From the NCBI GenBank assembly GCA_903877135.1, contig CAIRCN010000016.1, positions 1 through 64,000 on the forward strand: a DNA stretch of 64,000 bases, in the 5' to 3' direction. The first letter of the stretch is position 1, and each line of letters begins with the position of its first letter. Shown piece after piece: positions 43,262-51,823 of the stretch. The stretch is from an uncultured Opitutia bacterium (lineage in GTDB: Bacteria > Verrucomicrobiota > Verrucomicrobiia > Opitutales > Opitutaceae). The notes beneath the pieces were generated by a model. The model made no database searches, was not told the origin of the DNA, and saw nothing but the letters and a program-made list of their open reading frames with translations. Both the position numbers and the translations under genes were made by a program.

Positions 43262-44278
43262 ATGACTAAGCGCGAAATCATCCGACTGGTGCTCGATGCC
43301 GGCACGCCGCCCTACGTGCCATGGCAGTTCAGCTTCACCCTAGAGGCACTGGAGAAACTCCAGACTCACTTCGGCGCCACCGACGTTGAGCCCATGCTGC
43401 AAAACCACCTACTCTCCCTTGGCTCCGGCGGCAGTCTGTTCGAGGACGTGGGCGAGGGCTGTGTGCGCGATGCGTTCGGCGTCGTCTGGGACCGCAGCGT
43501 CGACCGCGATATCGGCGTCGTGAAGGGCTGCCAGCTCCCCGAGCCCACGTTGCGCGACTACGCGTTTCCCAATCCGCGCGACCCGCGCGTCTTCGACGGC
43601 ATCCCGGAGAAAATCGCGCGCCATGCCGACTGCTGGCGGACCTTCGACGTAGGTTTCTCGCTCTACGAACGCGCCTGGACGCTCCGCGGCATGGAAAACC
43701 TGATGGTCGATTTCTACGAGAACCCGGACTTCGTCCACGAGTTGCTCAACGCCATCGCCGACTTCAACCTCGCCCAGATCACCGAGGCGCTGAAATACGA
43801 CATCGACGCCATCACCTTCGGCGACGACTGGGGCCAGCAGCGCGGACTGCAGATGTCGCCGGCGCACTGGCACGAATTCATCTATCCCGTGCTGCAGCGC
43901 ATATATGGCTTCTGCCACGCGCATGGCAAAAAGGTGATGATCCACTCCTGCGGCGATGTAGACGAGCTGTTCGACGACCTCGTGGCGGCGGGCGTCAACT
44001 GCTTCAATCCCTTCCAGCCGGAGGTGATGGACGTCTTCGCGCTGATGCAGCGCTACCGCGGGCGGCTGACGTTTCTCGGCGGGCTCTCGACACAACGCAC
44101 GCTGCCGTTCGGCACCACCGACGACGTGCGACGTGCGTCGCAACGGCTGATCGAGGCCGGCCGCGACGGCAGCTACATCTTTGCGCCAGCCCACGCCGTC
44201 GAAGGCGACGTGCCGTTGGAAAACATGCTGGCCTTCATCGAGGAAGTCCAAAGCCAGAACGCGTTCGTGCGGGCCTGA
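43262..44278 (+). CDS. Second uroporphyrinogen decarboxylase (URO-D) family protein
   Basis: The start at 43262 (MTKREIIRLVLDAGTPPYVP) gives 338 residues; the frame opens 24 codons earlier. The barrel motifs are ITFGDDWGQQRGLQMSPAHWHEF, VMIHSCGDVDELFDDLVAAGVNCFNPFQPE and LTFLGGLSTQRTLPFG, a form common in UroD-like methyltransferases of Verrucomicrobia. It is paralogous to, but clearly different from, the gene at 36347. Substrate is unknown. It ends just before a REP-like pair. Confidence 0.82.
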   Translation: MTKREIIRLVLDAGTPPYVPWQFSFTLEALEKLQTHFGATDVEPMLQNHLLSLGSGGSLFEDVGEGCVRDAFGVVWDRSVDRDIGVVKGCQLPEPTLRDYAFPNPRDPRVFDGIPEKIARHADCWRTFDVGFSLYERAWTLRGMENLMVDFYENPDFVHELLNAIADFNLAQITEALKYDIDAITFGDDWGQQRGLQMSPAHWHEFIYPVLQRIYGFCHAHGKKVMIHSCGDVDELFDDLVAAGVNCFNPFQPEVMDVFALMQRYRGRLTFLGGLSTQRTLPFGTTDDVRRASQRLIEAGRDGSYIFAPAHAVEGDVPLENMLAFIEEVQSQNAFVRA

Positions 44279-44308
44279 GAACGGTAGGCTGCCCGCTTGC
44301 TGGAGAGG

Positions 44309-44363
44309 GTAGGGACGTTTCTCCGAAACGTCCGCTCGGACGCCTGCGGAGAGGCGTCCCTAC
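44309..44363. repeat. REP-like inverted pair (family B) in a convergent intergenic gap
   Basis: Two GTAG-headed hairpins face each other. Left: stem GGACGTTT / AAACGTCC (44313-44320, 44326-44333), loop ctccg. Right: stem GGACGCCT / AGGCGTCC (44338-44345, 44352-44359), loop gcggag, which read in reverse is ctccgc. Stem differences between the two copies are compensated on both sides, while the loop and the GTAG ends are kept. This is the pattern of REP/BIME elements and their RAYT transposases. The pair separates convergent genes and may also act as a transcription stop in both directions. Confidence 0.75.
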
Positions 44364-44364
44364 C

Positions 44365-44574
44365 TCAAGTCGGCTGCTTCTGCGCGAGAACGGCGCGCGC
44401 CGCCTCGGCATCCTCGTCCTCGACCTGCACCTTGACGCCGGAACTCAGCATCATGGGCAGCAGATTCTGGGAGGTGAACTCGTCGGGCAGGTATGCTTTG
44501 ATGCCGTTGCTCTCGAGGAGCGACTTGAAGAAGAGGGCTTCCTGGACGTTGTCGGGCTGGGCGATGGTGGTCAT
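44365..44574 (-). CDS. DUF2007-type small protein
   Basis: This 69-residue protein has the DUF2007 layout: an N-terminal helix with EALFFKSLLESNGIKAYL, then a strand pair with SSGVKVQVEDEDAEAARAVL. The family resembles a small signal-transduction fold of unknown role and is widespread in bacteria. It stands alone, ending one base from the REP-like pair. About 120 bp separate it from the acetyltransferase gene upstream on the same strand. Confidence 0.75.
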   Translation of the reverse strand: MTTIAQPDNVQEALFFKSLLESNGIKAYLPDEFTSQNLLPMMLSSGVKVQVEDEDAEAARAVLAQKQPT

Positions 44575-44693
44575 GGGGAATCCTCGGGTTTGAGTTTAGC
44601 GGCAGATTGTCTGTCTCCTCGCCAACAGCATATCCAGCCGCCACTGTTTTGAAAGCGGTATCTCGCTTGCTGTGCCGCCTGCCGGAACAAAGC

Positions 44694-45257
44694 TCACTTC
44701 ACATTCGAGTAGAAGATGCAGTCGCGGGGCTCGGGGCCGAGGTTGGGAAAGACCTGCCAGCGGTGGAGCACGCCTTCGCGGGTCATGCCGGCGCGTTTCA
44801 TCACCCGGGCCGACGAGGGATTCTCCGCCGCGCAATACGCCCACCCGCGCCGGATTTTTGGCTGCACCATCGTCCAATCGAGCAGGTGCTGGAGCGCCTC
44901 GGTCATCAGCCCGCGCCCCCAGTGCGGCTGGCCGAGCACAAAGCCGAACATCGCCTTGTGGCCCTCGATCAACACGCCGATGGAGCCAATCGGCGTGTCA
45001 GTGCCGCGCAGGCAGAGCAGGTAGACATAGTCCCCATCGCCGTTTTTCCAGCCATCGGCGCGGGCGTGCAAGAATTCGGCGAGCGGCACCACGCTCTTGT
45101 AGGGCCGCCAGCTTAGGTAACGCGTGGCCAACTCGTCGCCCGCGTAGGCTGCGAACACCGCCGGGGCATCGTCGGGGCGCGGCTTGCGGGCGAACAGTCG
45201 CTCCGTCTCGAACGTCTCGGGCGGACGCAGTGGCGGAGTTGGTTTCTGGTCGCTCAT
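44694..45257 (-). CDS. GNAT-family N-acetyltransferase (RimJ/RimL type)
   Basis: The start at 45257 (MSDQKPTPPLRPPETF) gives 187 residues and a 4-bp overlap with the oxidoreductase before it. The fold shows FETERLFARKPRPDD at the N-terminus, GSIGVLIEG, the acetyl-CoA loop PHWGRGLMTEALQHLL, and CAAENPSSARVMKRAGM. This is the RimJ/RimL-like subfamily that acetylates protein N-termini or small amines. The acceptor cannot be told. Confidence 0.85.
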   Translation of the reverse strand: MSDQKPTPPLRPPETFETERLFARKPRPDDAPAVFAAYAGDELATRYLSWRPYKSVVPLAEFLHARADGWKNGDGDYVYLLCLRGTDTPIGSIGVLIEGHKAMFGFVLGQPHWGRGLMTEALQHLLDWTMVQPKIRRGWAYCAAENPSSARVMKRAGMTREGVLHRWQVFPNLGPEPRDCIFYSNVK

Positions 45258-46327
45258 GCGAGGGTTTGCCAGGCGCCAGTTTTCATGGAGTCGAGGATGG
45301 CGCCAAGCACGCGTTGGGCGCGCAGACCGTCGGCGAACGTTGGAAAATCCACCTGACGGCCGCGGATGGCGTGGACGATGGCGCCAGGCGTCGTGGGGCC
45401 GCCCGTGGCAGCAAATTCGGTTGGAATCTTCTGGAGAGGAATGTCGGTCTTCCACGTCGCGTGGTGCGTGGCGAGTCCGCCGATGCGCAGCCAAAGTTCG
45501 TCGTTGTGGTCGGAGTGCACGGCGAGCGTGCCGCGCTCGCCGGAGAGCTCGATGCGGAAGAAATTGCCATAGCCGGGCGCAACCTGCGTGGTCTCGAACG
45601 TCGCCACCACACCGCCGGTGAGTTCGGCGAGGAAGGCCGCGTTAGTGTCGGTCGTGACTGGATGGGCGATGCCGGCGGCGTCGGTTTTTTCCGGCAGGAG
45701 CGTCTGCGCGATGCCGACGACTCGGCGGTAATCAAGCCCGGTGACGAAGCGCACGCCGTCGATCATGTGCACGCCGAGGTCGCCCAGTGCACCGAAGCCG
45801 GCAATGGCGACGTCGTTGCGCCAAGAGTAGCGTGTGGCAGGCGCGCCGAGGAAACTCTGGAGGTAAACGGTGTTCACGCGCAGCAGCCGGCCAAGTTCGC
45901 CTCGGGCGATGAGTTCGCGGGCGAAGCGGAAAGCGGTGACGTTACGGTAGGAGAAATTAATGCCGCCGAGCCGGTCCGCGGCGGCGCGCGCGACCTCCAT
46001 TTCCTCAGCTTCGGCGACATTCATCGCCATCGGTTTCTCGCAGGCGACGTGCGCGCCGTGACGCAGGGCGAGCAGGGTGAGCGGTTGGTGAAATTTGTTT
46101 GGCGTGCAAATCGACACGAGGTCGGGCCGGGTGGCATGCAGCATTTTTTCCGCATCCTGAAACCGCGGCACAGCGGCGTAGTCGGCTGCAACGCGCCAAG
46201 TCGCCGGGTCAGCCGGATCGGAGATACCGACGATCTCAACACTGGGCTGGCTGCCGATGTCGCGCAGGTGATAAGTGGCGATGCCGCCGGCGCCGATGAC
46301 GGCGTAGCGAAGCGGGGAATTTTTCAT
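45254..46327 (-). CDS. Gfo/Idh/MocA-family oxidoreductase
   Basis: The start at 46327 (MKNSPLRYAVIGAGGIA) gives 357 residues with the dinucleotide motif GAGGIA at the N-terminus. The catalytic Lys region reads HVACEKPMAMN (EKP motif). The C-terminal domain is the usual beta sheet. It should be an NAD(P)-dependent sugar or cyclitol dehydrogenase. It overlaps the acetyltransferase gene by 4 bp, so the two are coupled. The substrate is unknown. Confidence 0.9.
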   Translation of the reverse strand: MKNSPLRYAVIGAGGIATYHLRDIGSQPSVEIVGISDPADPATWRVAADYAAVPRFQDAEKMLHATRPDLVSICTPNKFHQPLTLLALRHGAHVACEKPMAMNVAEAEEMEVARAAADRLGGINFSYRNVTAFRFARELIARGELGRLLRVNTVYLQSFLGAPATRYSWRNDVAIAGFGALGDLGVHMIDGVRFVTGLDYRRVVGIAQTLLPEKTDAAGIAHPVTTDTNAAFLAELTGGVVATFETTQVAPGYGNFFRIELSGERGTLAVHSDHNDELWLRIGGLATHHATWKTDIPLQKIPTEFAATGGPTTPGAIVHAIRGRQVDFPTFADGLRAQRVLGAILDSMKTGAWQTLA

Positions 46328-46393
46328 GACGCCGGTAGATTGGCCCAAATTGCGGGTTTTTGTAACGTGCAAAACGGCCTGCCCGGCGCGGTG

Positions 46394-46852
46394 TTATTTC
46401 GTCGCCGTGCTCTGCTGAATCGACCTTACCCAGTCGGCGAGTGCCTTGACGTCAGCGTCGGTCAGCTTCGCATCTCGGTGGATCAGCGTGTAGGAAGTAA
46501 GCGGCATGCCGCCCTCGCGCGTCTCGTCGATAATCCCCTCCAGTTTCTTTTTGGATCGCTTTGCGGGGTATTTTCCGAACTGCGAGAAATTGAGATGGCG
46601 CTTGCCGTCAACGATATGGCGGTTGAGCCACCAGGCGACGGGCTGGATGTCAGCATACCATGGGTAGCGGGTGGTGTCGGAGTGGCAGTCATTGCAGGCG
46701 CGGGCGAGGATGGCTGTCACCGCCTGCGATGGAGGGTGCAGCACGGTGAGGTCGTTGGGCGTGGGGCCGGGCGCCGCGATGTTCCGCACGGGCCGGATGA
46801 ACTGAATCCCGACGAAAATGACAACGATGCTGTAAACGAGGATACGCTTCAT
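46394..46852 (-). CDS. Haem-binding domain protein (single CxxCH), membrane-anchored
   Basis: This 152-residue protein has an N-terminal hydrophobic helix (residues 4-20) that is either an uncleaved anchor or a signal, and a CNDCH haem c motif (C53, C56, H57) followed by TTRYPWYADIQPVAWWL. This is the Haem_bd type of small cytochrome common in Bacteroidetes and Verrucomicrobia. The tail (LTDADVKALADWVRSI) is the helix that often closes such folds. It lies 23 bp after the DUF4202-like gene on the same strand. Confidence 0.85.
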   Translation of the reverse strand: MKRILVYSIVVIFVGIQFIRPVRNIAAPGPTPNDLTVLHPPSQAVTAILARACNDCHSDTTRYPWYADIQPVAWWLNRHIVDGKRHLNFSQFGKYPAKRSKKKLEGIIDETREGGMPLTSYTLIHRDAKLTDADVKALADWVRSIQQSTATK

Positions 46853-46875
46853 AAATGAAAAACAGTGGTGGTGGG

Positions 46876-47463
46876 TTAGTGGGCGGGACCGAGGGCGTCC
46901 CGCACGAGAGCGGCGATTGCGGGCGGCAGGTCAAGCGCAAGGGCCAGTTTCTGAGCGCGCGGGCTCATTTTTCGCCACGTTTTGCGGAGTATCTCGATGA
47001 ATTTTTCACGCGGATAAGAGGCGTGTTGCGCGGCAAATGAACCGATCTCGTTCTCCAAAAACACGAGGCAGGCGGCATCCTCCAGCGCCTGCGTGCCGGG
47101 GTTGGTCTTTAAGCCAGTCTTGGAAACCCACGTGGTCGCTTCGGCGGAGTCCGCGGCGGAAACGCCCGCGTCGAGCAGCAGGGCGCGGGCGCGCTCAGCC
47201 TGCTTTGTGTAGAGCGAGCGGCGCCAGTTGAGATAACCAGCCTTGCCGTCGGGATAGCTCGTGCGCGGCACCAACCAGCGTTCGAGGTGCTGGCAGCGGG
47301 CGGCGAGGCGCAGGAGCGGCGTCGGCTCGGCCGCCACACGCACGGTCCAGGCCTCCATGCGGTCGGCATAGACCAACTCGGCGGGACGTCCGTCGGGGGT
47401 GAGCTGAGGATCGTCGACGTGGGCAGCGTCGATGAGGGCACGGGCGCGAAGGTGGGCATCCAT
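46876..47463 (-). CDS. DUF4202-family protein
   Basis: The start at 47463 (MDAHLRARALIDAAHVDDP) is preferred because the frame's earlier ATG at 47520 would nearly touch the divergent ykgJ-like gene; it gives 195 residues. Typical blocks of the family are present: AARCQHLERWLVPR, YPDGKAGYLNWRR, EDAACLVFLENE and KTWRKMSPRAQKLA. Metal-binding His/Asp residues in an HD-like arrangement are suggested by CQHLERW and LEDAACLVFLE. The function of the family is not known. Confidence 0.72.
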   Translation of the reverse strand: MDAHLRARALIDAAHVDDPQLTPDGRPAELVYADRMEAWTVRVAAEPTPLLRLAARCQHLERWLVPRTSYPDGKAGYLNWRRSLYTKQAERARALLLDAGVSAADSAEATTWVSKTGLKTNPGTQALEDAACLVFLENEIGSFAAQHASYPREKFIEILRKTWRKMSPRAQKLALALDLPPAIAALVRDALGPAH

Positions 47464-47528
47464 CTGCGCAGTCGAAACCGTTGCCTTGGGCGCGGCAAGC
47501 TGCAGATTCGCGCCAACCAATCCGCCCC

Positions 47529-47855
47529 ATGTCCCTGCCTGGTGACTGCCTCCGTTGTGGTGTCTGCTGTCATTCCGATTCGTCGGAATATGTCTGGGTG
47601 ACGGGCTACGACTGGACGCGGCTGGGTGGCGACGCGACCCGGCTGGCGCATTTCATCGGCAGCCGCGCATTCATGCGGATGAAAAACGGCCACTGCGCGG
47701 CGCTGGAGGTGCGCCGCCCGACGGTGGGGCCGCCGGTTTATTTCTGCACGATTTACGAACAACGCCCGGAAATCTGCCGGGTGCTCGCCCGCGGTTCGCC
47801 GGAATGTCTCAGTGAATTCGAGACCAAGGCCGTCCATGTTGCGCGTGCCGGTTGA
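47529..47855 (+). CDS. YkgJ-family cysteine-cluster protein
   Basis: The start at 47529 (MSLPGDCLRCGVCC) gives 108 residues. The N-terminal CLRCGVCC (C7, C10, C13, C14) and the later YFCTIYEQRPEICRVL match the YkgJ/UPF0153 Fe-S or zinc-binding family. The frame's earlier start has no family likeness. It lies 55 bp before pyruvate carboxylase on the same strand. Function is unknown; many relatives bind a metal cluster. Confidence 0.85.
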   Translation: MSLPGDCLRCGVCCHSDSSEYVWVTGYDWTRLGGDATRLAHFIGSRAFMRMKNGHCAALEVRRPTVGPPVYFCTIYEQRPEICRVLARGSPECLSEFETKAVHVARAG

Positions 47856-47910
47856 CGGAGTCTGCCGTTGCGTTCGCTCCCGGCGTTTCTAATAACCGCG
47901 CGTTCCTCTC

Positions 47911-50900
47911 ATGCCCGCCACCACCTCCGCTCCCACCACGCCCACGGTCATCCGCCCCCTGCGCAAGCTCATGGCCGCCAACCGCAGCGAGATCGCCGTG
48001 CGCATCTTCCGCGCCGGTACCGAGCTCGGCCTACGCACCGTGGCCGTCTTTGCGCAAGAGGACCGGCTGAGCATCCACCGTTACAAGGCAGACGAGGCCT
48101 ACCAGGTCGGCCAGGGTTTAGGCCCGGTCGCCGCCTATCTCGACATCGCGAGCATCGTCGGCACCGCGAAGGAAAAGGGCGTTGATGCGATCCACCCCGG
48201 CTACGGCTTCCTCTCGGAAAATGCCGGGTTCGCGCGCGCCTGCCAGGAGGCCGGGATCATCTTCGTCGGCCCGCGGCCCGAGTTGCTCGGCATGATGGGC
48301 GACAAAACTGCTGCCCGCGCGCTCGCGAAGCGCATCAACGTCCCCGTCCTCCCTGGCACAGAGGAACCCGTGACCGACCGCGAGGAGGCGCTGAAAATCG
48401 CGAAGTCCATCGGTTTCCCCCTCATCATCAAGGCGGCCTTCGGCGGCGGCGGCCGCGGCATGCGCGTCGTCCACAAGGCCGCCGACCTCGCGACATTGCT
48501 CGACGAGGCACAGGGCGAGGCTGGGCGCTCGTTTGGCAACCCGGCGGTTTTCCTCGAGAAATACATTTCGCGAGCGAAACACATCGAGGTGCAGATCCTC
48601 GGCGACCAGCACGGCAACGTCATCCATCTCCACGAGCGCGACTGCTCCGTGCAGCGCCGCCACCAGAAGGTCGTCGAGGTCGCGCCAAGTTTTGGCCTGC
48701 CACCCCACATCGTCACTGAACTCTGCGAGGCCGCGGCGAAGATGGCGCGTGAGATCCGCTACGACAACGCCGGCACCATCGAATTTCTCTACGACCTCGA
48801 CCAGCACGAGTGGTTCTTCATCGAGATGAACCCGCGCATCCAGGTCGAGCACACCGTCACCGAGGTCATTACCGGCCTCGATCTCGTGCGGGCGCAGATT
48901 CTCGTCGCGCAGGGCCACGCGCTGCACTCGCCCGAGGTGGGCATGCCGCTACAGACCGCGGTGGCGCGCAACGGCTACGCCATCCAGTGCCGCATCACGA
49001 CCGAGGATCCCGAGAATAAATTCATCCCCGACTATGGCCGGCTGCTCGCCTACCGCTCGCCCGGCGGCTTCGGTGTGCGGCTCGACGGCGGCATGGGCTA
49101 CGCCGGCGCCGTCATCACGCCGTTCTACGACTCGCTGCTCGTGAAGTGCATCACGAGTGCACAGACCTATGAAATCGCGCTGAACCGCGCGCGCCGCACG
49201 CTCTCCGAGTTTCGCATCCGCGGCGTCAAAACCAACATTCCGTTTCTCGAAAACGTCATCGCCCACCCAGCGTTTCGCTCGGGGCAGGCGACCACCGCGC
49301 TGATCGACACCACGCCCGAGCTCTTTGCCTTCAAACCCCGCCGCGACCGCGCGACCAAACTCCTTAACTTCCTCGGCAACGTCGTCGTCAACGGCAACCC
49401 GCACGCCAAGGGCTACCGGCCCGAGAAACCCCTGCTGGCCGCCGTGCCGCCCGCGCACGAGCATCGCGAGCCGCCCGCCGGCACGCGCCAGCTCCTCCTC
49501 GACCTCGGGCCGAAGAAATTCGCAGCGTGGACACTTAAGCAAAAGCGCCTGCTCATCACCGACACGACGTTCCGCGATGCGCACCAGTCGCTCATGGCCA
49601 CGCGAGTGCGCACTTACGACATGCTCGCCTGCGCCGGCGCGGTGGCACACCACGCGTCCGAACTCTACTCGCTTGAGCTGTGGGGCGGCGCGACGTTCGA
49701 CACCGCGATGCGGTTCCTTAACGAGGATCCGTGGGAGCGGCTGCGCCAGCTCCGCGCCCGCGTGCCAAATATCTGTTTTCAGATGCTGTTTCGCGGTGCC
49801 AACGCCGTCGGCTATACAAACTACCCCGATCACGTCGTTGCTGGCTTTGTGCGTCACGCCGCCGCGAGCGGCATGGATATTTTTCGAATTTTCGACTCAC
49901 TGAACTACCTGCCCAACCTCCGCGTCGGCATGGAGGCGGTGCAGGACACGCACGCCGTCTGCGAGGCGGCGCTCTGCTACACGGGCGACATCCTCGACAG
50001 CCGCCGCGACAAATTCAGCCTGACCTACTACGTGAAGCTAGCGAAGGAACTTGAGCGGATGGGCGCGCACGTGATCGCGATCAAGGACATGGCGGGCCTC
50101 TGCCGCCCCTATGCCGCGCACAAGCTCGTGAAGGCGCTGAAAGACGAGATCGGACTGCCGGTGCATTTTCACACGCACGACACCAGCGGCATCGCCTCCG
50201 CCTCTGTGCTTCGCGCGGCCGACGCCGGCGTGGATGTCGTGGACCTGGCGCTCGCCGCGATGAGCGGCAGCACTTCGCAGCCCAACCTCAACTCCATCGT
50301 CGCCGCGCTCCAGCACACGCCGCGCGACACACAGCTCGATATCGACCAGCTCAACGCGCTCTCCGACTACTGGGAGCACGCGCGCGAATATTACCGGCCG
50401 TTCGACACCGCGCCGAAAACCGGCAGTGCCGAGGTCTATCTGCACGAGATGCCCGGCGGCCAATACACCAACCTCAAGGAGCAGGCCGCCTCGATGGGCG
50501 TCTCGCACCGCTGGCCCGAGATCGCGCGCACCTACGCCGAGGTCAACCAGCTCTTCGGCGACATCGTGAAGGTCACGCCGAGCAGCAAGGTCGTCGGCGA
50601 CATGACGCTCTTCCTCTTCAGTAAGGGCATCCACCCCGCCGACGTGGTCAACCTCGAGCCCGGCGCCACGCCGTTTCCCGAGAGCGTGCTCGACATGCTC
50701 AGCGGCGGCCTCGGCTGGCCCGAGGGCGGTTGGCCGGAAACGGTGTCGCGTGCGGTGCTCGGCGAGAAGCGGCACAACGAGGCGACGGCGAAATATCTGG
50801 CCGCGACGAAGCCGAAGAAGGCAGGGCGCGTTGTCCCCAACACGCCTACCGTCGCCGTCAGCGAGATGGCCAAGCTACGCAAAGATCTCGCCGAAAAACT

Positions 50901-51453
50901 CAAGCACGAGCCGACCGACGACGAACTCTACTCACACCTGATGTATCCCGCGGTGTTCGCGGACTTCGCGAAGCACCAGCGCGAGTTTGGCGACGTGAGC
51001 GTGCTGCCCACGCCGGCGTTTTTCTACGGGCTACGGCCCGGCGAGGAAATTTCCGTCGAGATCGAGGAGGGCAAGGTGCTGATCATCCGCCTTGTCACCG
51101 TGGGCGCGCACGACAAGGACGGCCGCTGCACACTCAACTACGAACTCAACGGCATCGCCCGCGAGGCGGTCATCACCGACCGCAGCGTGGCGCCGACGGC
51201 GAAGGCTCGCGCCAAGGCCGATCTCGCCGACGCGCTCCAGGTGGCCGCACCGATCCCGGGGCTCATCGTGGTGATGTCGACCTCGGTGGGCGCGAAGGTG
51301 GCGAAGGGCGACAAACTTTTCATGATGGAGGCGATGAAAATGCAGACGACAGTTTATGCGCAGGCCGACGGCATTATTGCCGAAGTCCACGCCGCCGTGG
51401 GCGACACCGTCGAGAGCAAGGACCTGATCGTGAAGCTTCGGCCGGCGGGGTGA
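47911..51453 (+). CDS. pyc: Pyruvate carboxylase
   Basis: This 1180-residue multifunctional enzyme carries biotin carboxylase (about residues 15-470: KLMAANRSEIAVRI, GGGGRGMRVV, EMNPRIQVEHTVTE), carboxyltransferase (about 540-830: LITDTTFRDAHQSLMATRVRT, KDMAGLCRPYAA, HFHTHDTSG) and a biotinyl domain with K1143 in MEAMKMQT. It makes oxaloacetate from pyruvate, bicarbonate and ATP in the cytoplasm. The full single-chain form is intact. It would feed a TCA-type cycle in which 2-oxoglutarate:ferredoxin oxidoreductase acts. Confidence 0.97.
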   Translation: MPATTSAPTTPTVIRPLRKLMAANRSEIAVRIFRAGTELGLRTVAVFAQEDRLSIHRYKADEAYQVGQGLGPVAAYLDIASIVGTAKEKGVDAIHPGYGFLSENAGFARACQEAGIIFVGPRPELLGMMGDKTAARALAKRINVPVLPGTEEPVTDREEALKIAKSIGFPLIIKAAFGGGGRGMRVVHKAADLATLLDEAQGEAGRSFGNPAVFLEKYISRAKHIEVQILGDQHGNVIHLHERDCSVQRRHQKVVEVAPSFGLPPHIVTELCEAAAKMAREIRYDNAGTIEFLYDLDQHEWFFIEMNPRIQVEHTVTEVITGLDLVRAQILVAQGHALHSPEVGMPLQTAVARNGYAIQCRITTEDPENKFIPDYGRLLAYRSPGGFGVRLDGGMGYAGAVITPFYDSLLVKCITSAQTYEIALNRARRTLSEFRIRGVKTNIPFLENVIAHPAFRSGQATTALIDTTPELFAFKPRRDRATKLLNFLGNVVVNGNPHAKGYRPEKPLLAAVPPAHEHREPPAGTRQLLLDLGPKKFAAWTLKQKRLLITDTTFRDAHQSLMATRVRTYDMLACAGAVAHHASELYSLELWGGATFDTAMRFLNEDPWERLRQLRARVPNICFQMLFRGANAVGYTNYPDHVVAGFVRHAAASGMDIFRIFDSLNYLPNLRVGMEAVQDTHAVCEAALCYTGDILDSRRDKFSLTYYVKLAKELERMGAHVIAIKDMAGLCRPYAAHKLVKALKDEIGLPVHFHTHDTSGIASASVLRAADAGVDVVDLALAAMSGSTSQPNLNSIVAALQHTPRDTQLDIDQLNALSDYWEHAREYYRPFDTAPKTGSAEVYLHEMPGGQYTNLKEQAASMGVSHRWPEIARTYAEVNQLFGDIVKVTPSSKVVGDMTLFLFSKGIHPADVVNLEPGATPFPESVLDMLSGGLGWPEGGWPETVSRAVLGEKRHNEATAKYLAATKPKKAGRVVPNTPTVAVSEMAKLRKDLAEKLKHEPTDDELYSHLMYPAVFADFAKHQREFGDVSVLPTPAFFYGLRPGEEISVEIEEGKVLIIRLVTVGAHDKDGRCTLNYELNGIAREAVITDRSVAPTAKARAKADLADALQVAAPIPGLIVVMSTSVGAKVAKGDKLFMMEAMKMQTTVYAQADGIIAEVHAAVGDTVESKDLIVKLRPAG

Positions 51454-51528
51454 AACAGGACGCCTGCGGCCGGTTTCGCGCTAGATGCCGGTTGACATCG
51501 GACAGGTAGGACGACCAATAGGAAAGCC

Positions 51529-51807
51529 ATGATGCGCACCTTCCGAACTCTGGCCTTGGGGTTAATTGTCGGCACCTTGCTGACCTCTTGCGCCAGTAAC
51601 CGGGTAAAGGCGGAGGCTAAGAAGGCAGAAGCGAAAAAGGCGACAGAGGACAGTAATGATTACGTCTATGTTTACCCTATCGGAAGCCATATTCCCGTGA
51701 AGGTGAAAAAGCAGAATACGCACGCTACCGAAAACGATACGGCGCGGGCTCAAGAAGCGCTGAGGAATGTCCAGCAATCGGCCAACGTCAGTCCCGCGGG
51801 GAATTAA
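51529..51807 (+). CDS. Small lipoprotein, unknown function
   Basis: This 92-residue protein has a signal peptide with lipobox LLTSC (Cys 21), then a Lys/Ala/Glu repeat (KAEAKKAEAKKATE, about 27-40) that is probably helical, and YVYVYPIGSHIPVKVKK. A GGAAAG ribosome site lies 8 bases before the first of two ATGs. A TTGACA hexamer at 51492-51497 might be a -35 box, without a clear -10 partner. It should sit in the outer or inner membrane. Confidence 0.75.
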   Translation: MMRTFRTLALGLIVGTLLTSCASNRVKAEAKKAEAKKATEDSNDYVYVYPIGSHIPVKVKKQNTHATENDTARAQEALRNVQQSANVSPAGN

Positions 51808-51823
51808 CGCATGTGAGGCGGTA

